Notes: generated by a model from the sequence alone, not told the origin. A DNA stretch of 64,000 bases from Bacillota bacterium (GCA_023399055.1 JAEWQV010000031.1:1-64000), one strand, 5' to 3'. Shown: positions 26,175-35,667, counted from the first letter of the stretch. Made by a program: numbers and translations.

Positions 26175-26711
26175 TTATATTAACCTAATATATTTACGTA
26201 TTTTATTCCAAACTGTACTTTGAAAATATTCATAAGCCTTATCATAAATAAATAATAGAATTTGAGCTGCTAAACAAAGAACGCCTAAAATTCTTAGATT
26301 TAAATCACCCTCATAAATCAACTTAGGCATTAACAATAACATTGGTATGAGCATCAAATTAAATACAATGTATTTTATCAGCCAAAAAGCCTTTCTACGA
26401 TATCGAATATCACGAATTCGTATCAATTTATCAAATGCGAACTCTATCACTACAATATAAAGTCCCATTGCTGCATAGGTAATGCAGTAGAGCTTATTTG
26501 GTGCTAGAAGCAGCGATAAAAGAATGCTGCCCAAATAAAAGCCAAATCCCAACTGCTTACTACTTTCACGAATTGCAATCCCCACACAAAAGGAGGCAGC
26601 AGCTAATAAAAACAGGGTATTAAATTCTAGAATACCGCTCAATATAATTAATAATACATCAAAGGATAATAAGAGACTTAAAAATGCAAGCTTCTTTGCA
26701 TTTACAGACAT
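26175..26711 (-). CDS. integral membrane protein of unknown function
   Basis: About 178 aa with four to five hydrophobic segments and a basic C-terminal tail (NKIRKYIRLI). I recognise no family. The start at 26711 is chosen (GAGGGGA upstream) and overlaps the J-domain gene by 10 nt; the esterase starts 10 bp after its stop, so it is translated as part of the same unit. It may be the membrane partner of the J-domain protein. Confidence 0.75.
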   Translation of the reverse strand: MSVNAKKLAFLSLLLSFDVLLIILSGILEFNTLFLLAAASFCVGIAIRESSKQLGFGFYLGSILLSLLLAPNKLYCITYAAMGLYIVVIEFAFDKLIRIRDIRYRRKAFWLIKYIVFNLMLIPMLLLMPKLIYEGDLNLRILGVLCLAAQILLFIYDKAYEYFQSTVWNKIRKYIRLI

Positions 26712-27310
26712 GGTATGATATCCCCTCCCATACATTCACAAAGACTATCTGCACACCATAAATCACAACATAGATTACCAGTGCCATAGCTTCTGCCACC
26801 ACCGCCATATCCAGTTGTATTATACCTGGTATTCTGATATCTTTGTGTCTGCCATTCAATTTGATTTAATAGGTTTTTATATTCTTGATTTGATGGATCC
26901 ATGTTAACCGCTTGTCTTGCATGGTCGGAGGCCATAACATTGTTACCAATGTTTGCATTTGCAACTGCGCTATAATAATACCAGCGCGCCGATCTGGAAG
27001 GTATCCTCTCCAATACGTCCAAGGCTTCACGATATCTTCTGGAATTTAAGTAACTGTATACTGTATTTAATTCCGGTGAGTCTTCTGTAGAACCACTACC
27101 TACATTACTGTACCCTCGCTCACGGTCCTTCATAATTTGCTCGTAAGCTTCCTGTACCTCTTTGAATTTCTCTTCTGCTAAGGTAGCCAGAGGATTATTT
27201 ACATAGGAATCAGGGTGGTACTTCCTACTCATTTCACGATACGCCTTTTTTACCTCATCATTAGATGCGTTGGGTGATATACCCAATATACTGTATGGAT
27301 TTGATATCAT
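26702..27310 (-). CDS. J-domain protein with Cys-rich tail
   Basis: 202 aa. An N-terminal J domain (residues 3-70) with the HPD motif in RKYHPDSY stimulates a DnaK-type chaperone. A TPR-like helical section follows (about 85-150, ARWYYYSAVANANIGNNVMASDHARQAVNMDP). The tail is Gly/Tyr-rich and then Cys-rich (six Cys in the last 25 residues, NLCCDLWCADSLCECMGG). There is no zinc-finger CxxCxGxG domain, so it is a type III J protein. Its stop overlaps the next gene and its start overlaps DUF5685 by 4 nt. Confidence 0.88.
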   Translation of the reverse strand: MISNPYSILGISPNASNDEVKKAYREMSRKYHPDSYVNNPLATLAEEKFKEVQEAYEQIMKDRERGYSNVGSGSTEDSPELNTVYSYLNSRRYREALDVLERIPSRSARWYYYSAVANANIGNNVMASDHARQAVNMDPSNQEYKNLLNQIEWQTQRYQNTRYNTTGYGGGGRSYGTGNLCCDLWCADSLCECMGGDIIPCL

Positions 27311-28149
27311 ACTTTTGTTCCTTCCTCATTACTTCTCTTCGTATTTATAGCTTCAAATTTCGTCCAAACTCCTTCATATAGGATGTTCCTAATAATATCC
27401 ACATCCCAGATGCAGGGGAGTTTCTCAAATTCCCTGGTGCATTCCACCATCATAAGTGTTAAAAGTCTTTGACATTCTTCGTTAAAATCCGGTTGTTCGC
27501 TCAATGTAAGCAATGGGTTATAGCTCCCATGCTTTCGATCCTTTTCAATATCATCATAGGCATCCAAAATATAAATGAACTTCCCAAGGTAAAAGCCTAT
27601 TTGTCTTAAATTCTTCTCCCAAACATCCTCACGATAAGTAAATAATGAGGCCATCAATTCGCCAAAACATCTGGCTACGACATCAATATTGCTTTCCCCC
27701 TGCCTTTCACATTCCGCGAGTTTCCCAAGGCTTTCACTAATTTCCTTGCATTGTCTTGGATACGACTTCTCAATTTTTTTATATGCCTTTTGAAACGCCT
27801 TTGCTCCTGCTAGTGCTGGTACACTCTTCTCATCCTGCCAATCATCCAAAAAATGATGATAGGATAAGACAATATTCATATCTGCTACATACTCTGTAAT
27901 TTTATTGGTTAAGGTATCGTGTTTTTTTACAGGATGCGTGATGCATCGATTTTGCTCCTTCTTTGTTTCACTTTCATATAGAGAGGTCAACAATAAAATT
28001 AAAAATGTCATATCATAGGATAATGTCATTTGCCCCAATCGCCCATACCTTGTATGTAGTGTCTTGCACAAACCACAATAATAAGCCTTATATTTAAAGA
28101 AATCCTTCATTTTTAATTCTGGTTTGTTGATATTAACATATCCGAACAT
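27307..28149 (-). CDS. DUF5685 family protein
   Basis: About 280 aa, mostly helical and soluble. Family signature MFGYVNINKPELKMKDFFKYKAYYCGLCKTLHTRYG with a CGLC pair near residue 29; a later DAYDDIEKDRKHGSYNPL segment (about 205) resembles the acidic motifs of helical isoprenoid-type folds, a likeness I cannot verify. The start at Met 28149 fits the family; the longer frame adds seven residues. First gene of the operon with the J-domain protein. Function unknown. Confidence 0.8.
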   Translation of the reverse strand: MFGYVNINKPELKMKDFFKYKAYYCGLCKTLHTRYGRLGQMTLSYDMTFLILLLTSLYESETKKEQNRCITHPVKKHDTLTNKITEYVADMNIVLSYHHFLDDWQDEKSVPALAGAKAFQKAYKKIEKSYPRQCKEISESLGKLAECERQGESNIDVVARCFGELMASLFTYREDVWEKNLRQIGFYLGKFIYILDAYDDIEKDRKHGSYNPLLTLSEQPDFNEECQRLLTLMMVECTREFEKLPCIWDVDIIRNILYEGVWTKFEAINTKRSNEEGTKV

Positions 28150-28305
28150 GTTTCCTCCATATTGTACCATTCACTGCCACGAATTAATTCAGTATAGCAT
28201 ACTTATCCTATGATTTATAGGAGGTATAGTAAAAAATCACACTTTTTTAAGAAATTCTTAATAATAAACCTTATACCTACCTTACAAATCTTTAGGCAAC
28301 CAGAA

Positions 28306-28345
28306 AAGGCAGCCTATGAACAGTTACGATTCATAGTGCTGCCTT
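28306..28345 (-). terminator. terminator of the nucleoside transporter operon
   Basis: AAGGCAGC-CTATGAA pairs with TTCATAG-(T)-GCTGCCTT around a 9-nt loop, followed by TTTT on the minus strand. It separates the transporter from the DUF5685 operon. Confidence 0.8.
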
Positions 28346-28437
28346 AAACATACACTTACACAGAGCATATTCTATTTTCTTTCCAAAATTCTAATATTCC
28401 TTTTGAAAATAATAACAATGTTTCAACTCCCTGCAGG

Positions 28438-29403
28438 CTATCTTCTGCCTTTATCATAAGGGATACCCTCTGCCTTTGGTGCTTTGGATTTCTTTGATGT
28501 AAAGATAAGTACAATTAAGGTTGCAACATAAGGAAGCATCTTAAAGTAAGTCTGTGGTATATCCAACTGATTTAGAACAGGTATTAATGCTACGGAATAA
28601 GCTAAAACTCTTAGGAAGGCAAAGAAAAGAGCCGCAAAGAGAATTCTGATTGGCTTCCACTGTCCAAAGATCATTACTGCTAACGCAAGGAAACCGAAAC
28701 CAGCTACACCAGTATGTCCATTAATATTACCATCGGTTACACCAACGGAATAGAAGAAACCACCAATACCGCCTAAGAAGCCAGATAATGCAACACCTGC
28801 ATATCTCATTACATATACATTAATACCAACAGAATCTGCCGCATGTGGATGCTCACCACAAGCACGTAGTCTTAAACCAAATTTGGTCTTGTAAAATACA
28901 ATCGTAGCTATAATCAATAACAAAAATCCAATGTAAACGGTAATATAGGTTTTTGTAAAGAAGAGCTGGCCAATCACTGGAATATCCCCAAGCCCTGGCA
29001 CCTTTTTGATATAAAAATTAACATCCGTGGTAATTCCATCACTGTTAAAGGACATCTTTGCATAAAGAAGAATTAATGCAGGTACAATCATATTAAGTGC
29101 TGTTCCTGTAATGGTCTGGTCCGCTTTTAAGTTAACCGCTGCAACAGAAAGTAGCATCGAGAATATAATACCTGCCAAGGCCGCTGCCAACATACCAATG
29201 ATCAATATTACCTGTCCATTCAGATCTGATCTCTGAACAAAATACACTGTAAAGCAACCTAAAAATGCACCGAATAACATAATACCTTCCAGTGCTATAT
29301 TGATGATACCGCTTCGCTCACTAAACATTCCACCAAGAGCAACGAGCAACAATGGAATAGCAACCGGAAGCATGTTTTGAACTAAATAATATAAAGTATC
29401 CAT
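28438..29403 (-). CDS. nucleoside ABC transporter permease, NupQ-like
   Basis: 321 aa with about nine TM segments, BPD_transp_2 family (branched-chain/ribose type). The segments FSERSGIINIALEGIMLFGAFLG (about residue 28-50) and GLRLRACGEHPHAADSVGINVYVMRYAGVALSGFLGGIGG (about 190-230) are typical of the second permease of BMP-type nucleoside importers (B. subtilis NupQ). The start codon shares one base with the stop of the upstream permease. It forms the pore with the 29403-30539 product. Confidence 0.9.
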   Translation of the reverse strand: MDTLYYLVQNMLPVAIPLLLVALGGMFSERSGIINIALEGIMLFGAFLGCFTVYFVQRSDLNGQVILIIGMLAAALAGIIFSMLLSVAAVNLKADQTITGTALNMIVPALILLYAKMSFNSDGITTDVNFYIKKVPGLGDIPVIGQLFFTKTYITVYIGFLLLIIATIVFYKTKFGLRLRACGEHPHAADSVGINVYVMRYAGVALSGFLGGIGGFFYSVGVTDGNINGHTGVAGFGFLALAVMIFGQWKPIRILFAALFFAFLRVLAYSVALIPVLNQLDIPQTYFKMLPYVATLIVLIFTSKKSKAPKAEGIPYDKGRR

Positions 29404-30539
29404 TATGCCACCTCCTGATCCTTTGTTACTGATGAATCTTTCTTATTGCGCTTTTTCTTAATAAGCTTGGCTACTGACATATTCATTAACATTGCAAAGG
29501 CAGAGAAATAAATAATTACTGCTATAACAACGTCAACAATTTCAGGTTTATAACCAAATTGACTGCTGATAATGGTTCCACCACGTTGAATATGAGAGAT
29601 AAATACTGCTGAAAAGATAATACCAATTGGATTTGCACTACCTAATAGCGCAACTGCAATACCGTTAAATCCATTTGCGGCAATAATATTAATAGGCTCA
29701 TAGGTCGTACTGCTTCCTGCAATTGTGGAAGGAGCTAACATATAAAAGGCTCCACCTAAGCCTGCCAAACCACCTGCTATTAGCATGGTTAGGATAATAT
29801 TACGTTTGTCATTCATACCGGCATATTTACTTGCGAATTTATTGAAGCCAGTCGCTTTTAATTCATATCCAAAAATAGTTTTATTCAGGACAATAAATAG
29901 GATAATGGCAATTACGATTGCAATTACAATTGCAAAGTTTACATTTGAATCTTCAATACCCAGAGATGGTACCTGAGCCGATCCTGGCAAATATGCAGTT
30001 CTGGTTTTGGAAGCCACATACATGGTTGCATTGCCCTGAACCATCATATCCACAAGGTACATACCAATATAATTCAGCATAATGGAGGTAATTACCTCAT
30101 TTACATTGGCATAGGCTTTCAGTATTCCTGGAATTACACCCCAGAGCATACCACCAATCATACCTGCTAATATACATACGATCCAATGAAGTGCACCAGG
30201 TAATTTAAACATAAAACCAGCATACATAGCAAAAAACATACCCATGGTATATTGACCGGAGGCTCCGATATTAAATAAGCCCATTTTAAAAGCAAATCCA
30301 ACCGCAAGACCTGTCATAAGTATCGGTGTTGCAAAGTAGAACACGTCACCCAATCGACTAAAGCCACCAAACAATACATTCATAAATCCGTAAAAAGCAT
30401 TCTCTGGTTTTGCAAGGATCATAACGATTAATCCGAAGATAAGTCCTAAAGCAATGGCCAGAAGTGCTGCACTAAATTGAGAAAATCCCTGACCTTTCAA
30501 TTTAGCAAAACTAAATGGAGAACTCTGTTTATTTTTCAT
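29403..30539 (-). CDS. nucleoside ABC transporter permease, NupP-like
   Basis: 378 aa, BPD_transp_2 family with ten or so TM segments. Key parts are FKMGLFNIGASGQYTMG (about residue 83-100), ANVNEVITSIMLNYI (about 145) and ATGFNKFASKYAGMNDKRNIILTMLIAGGLAGLGGA (about 230-265). The tail is short and strongly basic. It overlaps the ATPase gene by 11 nt at its start and the second permease by one base at its end, so stoichiometric expression by coupling is likely. Confidence 0.9.
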   Translation of the reverse strand: MKNKQSSPFSFAKLKGQGFSQFSAALLAIALGLIFGLIVMILAKPENAFYGFMNVLFGGFSRLGDVFYFATPILMTGLAVGFAFKMGLFNIGASGQYTMGMFFAMYAGFMFKLPGALHWIVCILAGMIGGMLWGVIPGILKAYANVNEVITSIMLNYIGMYLVDMMVQGNATMYVASKTRTAYLPGSAQVPSLGIEDSNVNFAIVIAIVIAIILFIVLNKTIFGYELKATGFNKFASKYAGMNDKRNIILTMLIAGGLAGLGGAFYMLAPSTIAGSSTTYEPINIIAANGFNGIAVALLGSANPIGIIFSAVFISHIQRGGTIISSQFGYKPEIVDVVIAVIIYFSAFAMLMNMSVAKLIKKKRNKKDSSVTKDQEVA

Positions 30540-32076
30540 CGATTTTCTCCTTTGCTATATTTCGTTTGGCTCCTGACATATAAAGACCAAGCTCCTCTAC
30601 GGTTGTTTCTTTCGGGTTTAATTCTCCAACAATTTCACCCTCATACATAACAAGAATACGATCACTTACATTCATAACTTCATCAAGCTCCAGTGACATG
30701 AGCAATACAGCTTTTCCTGCATCTCTCGTTGCTACTAACTGTTTATGAATAAACTCGATTGCACCAACATCGAGACCTCTCGTTGGTTGAACTGCAATTA
30801 ATAATTCATGTTCTTTATCAATTTCTCTTGCTATAATTGCCTTTTGTTGATTACCACCGGACATTCCACGTACAATAGTAATAGGACCTTGTCCACTTCG
30901 AACATCAAATTTTTGAATTAAATTTTCAGCATAGGATCTTACTTCTTGTTTTTTAATAAAACCTACCTTATGGAACTTCGGTTGCCAATAACGTTGCAGA
31001 ACCATGTTTTGTTCCACAGAATAATCCAAGACAAGTCCATGTTTATGACGATCTTCCGGTATATGACTCATGCCTGACTTAGAACGGGCACGTACAGAAG
31101 ATTTAGTGATATCTTTACCACCAAGATTTATCTTACCTCTGCTTAACTTCTCCAGACCTGTAATTGCTGCAATGAGTTCTGATTGACCATTTCCTTCAAT
31201 ACCTGCCAAACATACAATCTCACCAGCTTTCACTTCAAAGGACACATTATTCACTGCTTCCTTCTTACTAATCTTAGATGGTACAGAAACTTCATTGACA
31301 GAAAGTACCGTCTTTCCTGCTTTTTGCTCATTTTTATCAACAGCAAATTTTACATCTCTACCAACCATCATTCTAGACAGTTCTTCTTTACTGCTATTCT
31401 TTATATCAACAGTCCCAATGCATTTGCCTTTTCTAAGCACGGTACAACGATCTGCAACAGACATGATCTCATTCAATTTATGGGTAATAAATAAAATAGA
31501 TTTTCCTTCTTTTACAAAACCACGCATGATTTGCATTAGTTCATTGATTTCCTGTGGTGTTAGTACCGCCGTAGGCTCATCAAAGATAAGAATATCATTT
31601 TCACGATACAGCATTTTTAAAATTTCTACTCTCTGCTGCATTCCTACCGATATTTTTTCTATAACGGCATCGGGATCAACGGAAAGCCCATACTGTCTAC
31701 TTAGTTCAATCACTTTTTGCTTTGCTTCCTTCATTTTAAGAAAGCCAAGTTCATTCGGTTCTACACCTAGAATAATGTTTTCCAATACTGTAAATATATC
31801 CACCAACTTAAAATGCTGATGAACCATACCTATCCCAAGATTATTCGCATCCTTAGGATTATTAACCTTTACTGTCTTTCCATCTTTTTTAATCTCACCC
31901 AGCTCTGGCTGAATTAAACCAAAAAGAATACTCATTAAAGTGGATTTACCCGCACCATTCTCCCCCAAAAGAGCATGTATCTCTCCTTTTTTGAGCTGCA
32001 GAGTTATATCATCATTTGCTCTAATTCCAGGAAATTCTTTCGTTATGTGAAGCATCTCTATTATATAGTTTTCCAT
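30529..32076 (-). CDS. nucleoside ABC transporter ATP-binding protein, NupO-like
   Basis: 515 aa with two ABC domains in one chain. The first has GENGAGKSTLMSI (about residue 38), signature ISVGMQQRVEILK and LIFDEPTAVLTP; the second has a Walker A reduced to GIEGNGQSELI (about 290), signature MSGGNQQKAIIARE and LLIAVQPTRGLDVGAI. The degenerate second P-loop is normal for sugar and nucleoside importers of this type. The binding-protein gene lies upstream with a hairpin between. Confidence 0.92.
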   Translation of the reverse strand: MENYIIEMLHITKEFPGIRANDDITLQLKKGEIHALLGENGAGKSTLMSILFGLIQPELGEIKKDGKTVKVNNPKDANNLGIGMVHQHFKLVDIFTVLENIILGVEPNELGFLKMKEAKQKVIELSRQYGLSVDPDAVIEKISVGMQQRVEILKMLYRENDILIFDEPTAVLTPQEINELMQIMRGFVKEGKSILFITHKLNEIMSVADRCTVLRKGKCIGTVDIKNSSKEELSRMMVGRDVKFAVDKNEQKAGKTVLSVNEVSVPSKISKKEAVNNVSFEVKAGEIVCLAGIEGNGQSELIAAITGLEKLSRGKINLGGKDITKSSVRARSKSGMSHIPEDRHKHGLVLDYSVEQNMVLQRYWQPKFHKVGFIKKQEVRSYAENLIQKFDVRSGQGPITIVRGMSGGNQQKAIIAREIDKEHELLIAVQPTRGLDVGAIEFIHKQLVATRDAGKAVLLMSLELDEVMNVSDRILVMYEGEIVGELNPKETTVEELGLYMSGAKRNIAKEKIDEK

Positions 32077-32290
32077 GTTTACCTCACTTTAAATTTTGGT
32101 AACTGTTCAGAGCCACACAGCGAGGAACCATAGGTCTTCGGTTTGCTTCTGAATAGTTGCATATTTAGCAAAATACATAACTTACAACGAACTATTTATC
32201 AATCGTCTTTCAATAAAACATTATAAACAATATTTAACTGGTTATGTATTCGAATAAGTTTCACCGTAGTGCTTTTTTATTCTGTCGGAC

Positions 32291-32343
32291 AAAAAAGCTG
32301 CTGCAAAATAGAATACATATGATTTTGCAGCAGCAGCTTTTAT
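32291..32343 (-). terminator. hairpin between binding protein and ATPase genes
   Basis: AGCTGCTGCAAAAT pairs with ATTTTGCAGCAGC(AGC)T around an 11-12-nt loop, with six T following on the minus strand. It would end most transcripts after the lipoprotein gene and lower expression of the ATPase and permeases. The rest of 32077-32391 shows no gene. Confidence 0.8.
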
Positions 32344-32391
32344 CAATCTGTCAACAATGGCTTAAGCCATTATTCCTAAACATTTTTAAAA

Positions 32392-33531
32392 CTATCTTAC
32401 AGTAACAGCTACCTTAGCAAGACTAAGACCTGTTGTTAACTCTTCAGCAGTAGCAATACCACTTGCATCAGCAACGGTAATTGTGCGGATAGGAGTTACA
32501 GTTTCATCAACTAAAGTTGCAAATACAGCATCATATGCAGCTTTATCAAAGGATGTAAATCTGTCAAATGCATTTGCTTTGTCATCACCAATAACTACTG
32601 TTGGAAGACCAACACCAGCATTTTTTGCATTAAAGTATGTCTCTGCTCCACCATAAGTAGCCCAGCTGTCTTTATTATAGATAGCATCAAGAACTGCATA
32701 TACGGAAGCGCCAAGACCCTTCATAGCAGAGGTAATAACTGTTTCACTGTCATATCTCTGGTCAACGTCAACACCGATTACTTTAGCACTGGATTCGTTG
32801 GCAGCTGACATAACGCTCTTACCTACAGAACCACCACAAGCGAAGATTACTTCTGTACCTTCCTGGTACATAGTTTTAGCAGTTGCTTTGTTGGTATCGT
32901 TCTCTTCAAAGTTACCTGTGTAATGGTAAGTTACTGTGATTGCACCATCAGCAAGGCCAAGTTCTGCTGCTGCAGCTTCTGCGCCTTCAAGGAAGCCATA
33001 ACCGAAAGCTTGTACTGCTGGAACTGCCATACCACCCATGAAACCAAGCTTTGTCATGCCATCTTTAACAGCTGCATAACCTGCAAGGTATCCGGACTGT
33101 TCTTCTGCATACTTAACACTAGCAACATTATCTTTTTGTGTGGAATCACTATAATCAGTGTTATGTGGTGCACCATCAAGAAGAATGAATTTAACTTCAG
33201 GATACTTGGTCTGTGCTTCATAAACTGGTACTTCGAATAAGAAACCAGGTGTTACAACTACTTTAGCTCCTGCTTTAACAGCATCATCAATTGCCTTAAG
33301 GTAACCAGCATCGGATGCATCCTCTGGTTTGATGTACTGGTAATCTTTGATGTCGTTATCTTTACAGAAGTCTACAACACCTTCCCAAGATCCCTGATTA
33401 AAGGACTTGTCATCGATGTTACCCTTATCAGTGATAAGAGCGATTTGGTTTGTCTTGCTCTTTGTACCGCAGCCTACTAACATAGAAGCAGCAAGTACAC
33501 ATACTAACATAGTTGCTATAAATTTCTTCAT
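32392..33531 (-). CDS. BMP-family nucleoside-binding lipoprotein
   Basis: 379 aa, PnrA/BmpA/Med family. It has a type II signal peptide MKKFIATMLVCVLAASMLVGC with lipobox LVGC (Cys21), so it is anchored outside the membrane. Family blocks are ALITDKGNIDDKSFNQGSWEG (about residue 31-51), SGYLAGYAAVKDGMTKLGFMGGMAVPAVQAFGYGFLEGA (about 145-185) and IFACGGSVGKSVMSAA with VIGVDVDQ (about 230-255). It captures nucleosides for the importer encoded downstream. Start follows AAAGGGAGG. Confidence 0.93.
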   Translation of the reverse strand: MKKFIATMLVCVLAASMLVGCGTKSKTNQIALITDKGNIDDKSFNQGSWEGVVDFCKDNDIKDYQYIKPEDASDAGYLKAIDDAVKAGAKVVVTPGFLFEVPVYEAQTKYPEVKFILLDGAPHNTDYSDSTQKDNVASVKYAEEQSGYLAGYAAVKDGMTKLGFMGGMAVPAVQAFGYGFLEGAEAAAAELGLADGAITVTYHYTGNFEENDTNKATAKTMYQEGTEVIFACGGSVGKSVMSAANESSAKVIGVDVDQRYDSETVITSAMKGLGASVYAVLDAIYNKDSWATYGGAETYFNAKNAGVGLPTVVIGDDKANAFDRFTSFDKAAYDAVFATLVDETVTPIRTITVADASGIATAEELTTGLSLAKVAVTVR

Positions 33532-33554
33532 TTTGTTCCTCCCTTTTCCTGTTT

Positions 33555-33603
33555 ACGGTTATAACCGTTATTTTGATTATAACATTTATTGTATCTTTTT
33601 CAA
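33555..33603 (-). promoter_or_regulatory. promoter and operator of the nucleoside transporter
   Basis: Minus strand TTGAAA (33598-33603), 16-nt spacer, TATAAT (33576-33581), then a perfect 14-bp palindrome ACGGTTATAACCGT at 33555-33568 over the expected transcription start. A repressor answering purines or nucleosides would fit, but this is inference. The remaining 33604-33902 is AT-rich without a gene. Confidence 0.65.
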
Positions 33604-33902
33604 CAAAAACAGTTAAGAAAAATTGAATTTGTCCCATATTATTTTAAACCCAGGACAAATAATTAATGAGAATAATAATTTTTATGAATTCTTATGAATT
33701 CTAGTGTTACCATATAATATTTTTTTATCAAGTTTCACAAAAACAAATCCCTGTAAAGTCATTATAAATTTTCAAAATTATAACATTTTATCAACACCTT
33801 CTATAAAATAACTATGTTACGGCATATGATTGATATTAGTGCATTTTACACTATTCCTCGTGGCCTAGCGTTAAAACAGTGTATTATTGTCTTGGAGAAT
33901 GA

Positions 33903-34298
33903 TTATTCATCTAATAGATAAAAAATTGCATTGTCTGCTACCTTGTCTCCAAATCTATTATTTATTACCTTTAATGATGAAGAGTCATTTTTTTTAAAAA
34001 TCAGATTATCTCCATCTAGCTGAAATACATATATATAATTGTTATCATCAGTTGTCATAGTTAGAGTATTATCATCTACTACATAAGTACCACTAACCCA
34101 GTTATTGGAATTACTGCTTAATAAATCGCCAATGGAAATTCCCTTATCAGAAATGGAGACGCATGGAGAAAAACCCACTTTTTCAATTAGAACATAATAT
34201 CCATTCTTTACTGTGTCTGTATTATTAATAATAAACACTAATAATAAGAAAATTAAAAACATAATGAAGCTTATCCTTGCTTTTTTTATAAGAATCAT
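33903..34298 (-). CDS. small membrane-anchored hypothetical protein
   Basis: 131 aa with a single N-terminal hydrophobic segment (about residues 9-24) preceded by three basic residues, followed by a beta-rich outer part containing GTYVVDDNTLTMTTDDNNYIYVFQLDGDNLIFKKNDS. This is the layout of small exported lipocalin-like or META-like domains that repeat strand motifs of the type V..D.T..L; I cannot assign a family. Single gene with a ribosome site AAAGGAGG. Confidence 0.65.
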   Translation of the reverse strand: MILIKKARISFIMFLIFLLLVFIINNTDTVKNGYYVLIEKVGFSPCVSISDKGISIGDLLSSNSNNWVSGTYVVDDNTLTMTTDDNNYIYVFQLDGDNLIFKKNDSSSLKVINNRFGDKVADNAIFYLLDE

Positions 34299-34621
34299 CC
34301 TCCTTTACAGTAACGATTATAATATTTGTTCCCAATCATGAACAAGTGCAAGACAAATACATAGTAATATTATACATTATATAATTACTTATAATCAATT
34401 CATTTGTCTTTCACATCTAAATTAAATTAGTATAAGAAATAAAGATTAATTACTAAGTCGTAGCTATGCCCTTACTATATTTCTTTAAATTTACTAATCT
34501 GATTTCACCACTATAATATAACTGGCTGTGGAAATATTATCTAATTTCATATATTATTTATATTACAAGTAAATGAATCTGTTTGAAACATTAGTAGAAT
34601 TTTAATTGTGAAAGGTTGTGT
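34299..34621. other. AT-rich intergenic region between divergent small genes
   Basis: Between the two divergent genes at 33903-34298 and 34622-34789. I see no reading frame, hairpin or repeat that stands out, only very AT-rich sequence likely to hold both promoters. Confidence 0.5.
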
Positions 34622-34789
34622 ATGTCTATGAAAAAAGGGTTTTCAATGCAATTAACAATATGGGGTGTTACTTTATTCGTGTCAGGTGCAATTCTGCTTT
34701 CAGGAGGAATTACAAGTGCAGGAGCACTATGTATGATGATTGGTGGTATTATTGGGCTCCTCAGTTTAATTCGCAGTAACGGAGAGTGA
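34622..34789 (+). CDS. 55-residue two-TM hypothetical protein
   Basis: 56 codons including the stop, ATG at 34622 preceded by AAAGG at 6 nt. A basic start (MSMKKGF) is followed by two hydrophobic hairpin segments rich in Gly and Ala, then SLIRSNGE. The frame starts with a good ribosome site and uses the same codons as neighbours. It lies 100 bp ahead of the Crp/Fnr gene. Small membrane proteins of this form are common and unassigned. Confidence 0.65.
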   Translation: MSMKKGFSMQLTIWGVTLFVSGAILLSGGITSAGALCMMIGGIIGLLSLIRSNGE

Positions 34790-34793
34790 TATG

Positions 34794-34805
34794 GACAAAG
34801 TTGTC
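34794..34805. promoter_or_regulatory. palindrome upstream of the Crp/Fnr gene
   Basis: GACAA-AG-TTGTC, 85 bp upstream of the regulator start. It could be an autoregulatory site, but it is not the TTGAT-N4-ATCAA Fnr consensus. Confidence 0.3.
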
Positions 34806-34889
34806 TTACTATTGTAAAATAAAATCACCTGGAACAAGAATCGATTTAATCATAAATTATTAAACAATAAGATAAGGAGGCTGGCATCT

Positions 34890-35600
34890 ATGAATCAGAC
34901 AGGTTGCAGTTGTCACAAATGCAAAGAAAGGGAATGTCCCAAAAATGTCCCAATTTTTGCAGGCTTAAATGACGCAGAAATCACCAAAATTGCCGATCTT
35001 ATCGTCAGAAGAGAATATAAAAAGGGTGAAATGATAGTAATGGAAGGCGGTAAATTAGATAGCCTCTACATTATTAATCAGGGAAAAGTAAAATCCTTTC
35101 GTTACACCTTTGAGGGAAAGGAACAGATCCTATATATTTTTAATGAAGGTGATTTTTTTGGTGAAAAGAATTTATTGGGAACTCTTAATGCCACCTATAA
35201 TGTCGAGGCCTTAGCTGAGACACATATTTGTACCATTCCTAATAAAAGCTTTCAAGAATTATTAAAAACAAATCCTGAAATTAGTTTTAAGATAATCGAT
35301 CAGTTATGTATCCGCATTAACCTATTGGAAAGTACGATTCAGAATATGGGTACAAAAAGTATCGATTCCAGAGTCAACGCCGTTTTGCTTGAATTTGCTG
35401 AAAAGTACGGTAAGAAAGAGCCAAAAGGCACTTTAGTGGAACTTCCTATCAGTCGAGAAGGTATCGCCAACTACATAGGTATTGCCAGGGAAACCGTGAG
35501 TCGAAAGATGAGCAGTTTACAAGAAGGCGGTATTATTGAATTAATTGGAAACAAAAAAGTACTTATTCTAAATATGAAAGCCTTAATGGACGAAGCTTAG
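34890..35600 (+). CDS. Crp/Fnr family transcription regulator with N-terminal Cys cluster
   Basis: 236 aa. A cyclic-nucleotide-binding-type beta barrel (about residue 20-130) is followed by a dimer helix and a winged helix-turn-helix (about 160-225, PISREGIANYIGIARETVSRKMSSLQEGGII). The first 16 residues carry four Cys (6, 8, 11, 16) in the pattern CxCxxCxxxxC, which could hold an iron-sulfur or other metal centre as in oxygen/NO sensors. Next to flavodiiron, RIC and hemerythrin genes, it is probably the NO/oxygen-responsive activator of this cluster. Cyclic-AMP-binding Arg/Thr pattern is not evident. Confidence 0.9.
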   Translation: MNQTGCSCHKCKERECPKNVPIFAGLNDAEITKIADLIVRREYKKGEMIVMEGGKLDSLYIINQGKVKSFRYTFEGKEQILYIFNEGDFFGEKNLLGTLNATYNVEALAETHICTIPNKSFQELLKTNPEISFKIIDQLCIRINLLESTIQNMGTKSIDSRVNAVLLEFAEKYGKKEPKGTLVELPISREGIANYIGIARETVSRKMSSLQEGGIIELIGNKKVLILNMKALMDEA

Positions 35601-35627
35601 ATAGACTAATTTAATAAATACCTTGAA

Positions 35628-35663
35628 TGCAAACACAGTTTAAACTGTAGTTTGCATTTTTTT
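35628..35663 (+). terminator. terminator of the Crp/Fnr gene
   Basis: A 14-bp stem (TGCAAAC + ACAGTTT against AAACTGT + GTTTGCA, one bulged A) with virtually no loop and seven T. Confidence 0.85.
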
Positions 35664-35667
35664 ATTA

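Noticed and set aside
31295..31819. Plus-strand frame of 174 residues in the nucleoside ATPase gene
   Set aside because: Antisense to a fully conserved ABC ATPase; Ser/Phe-rich composition typical of shadow frames.
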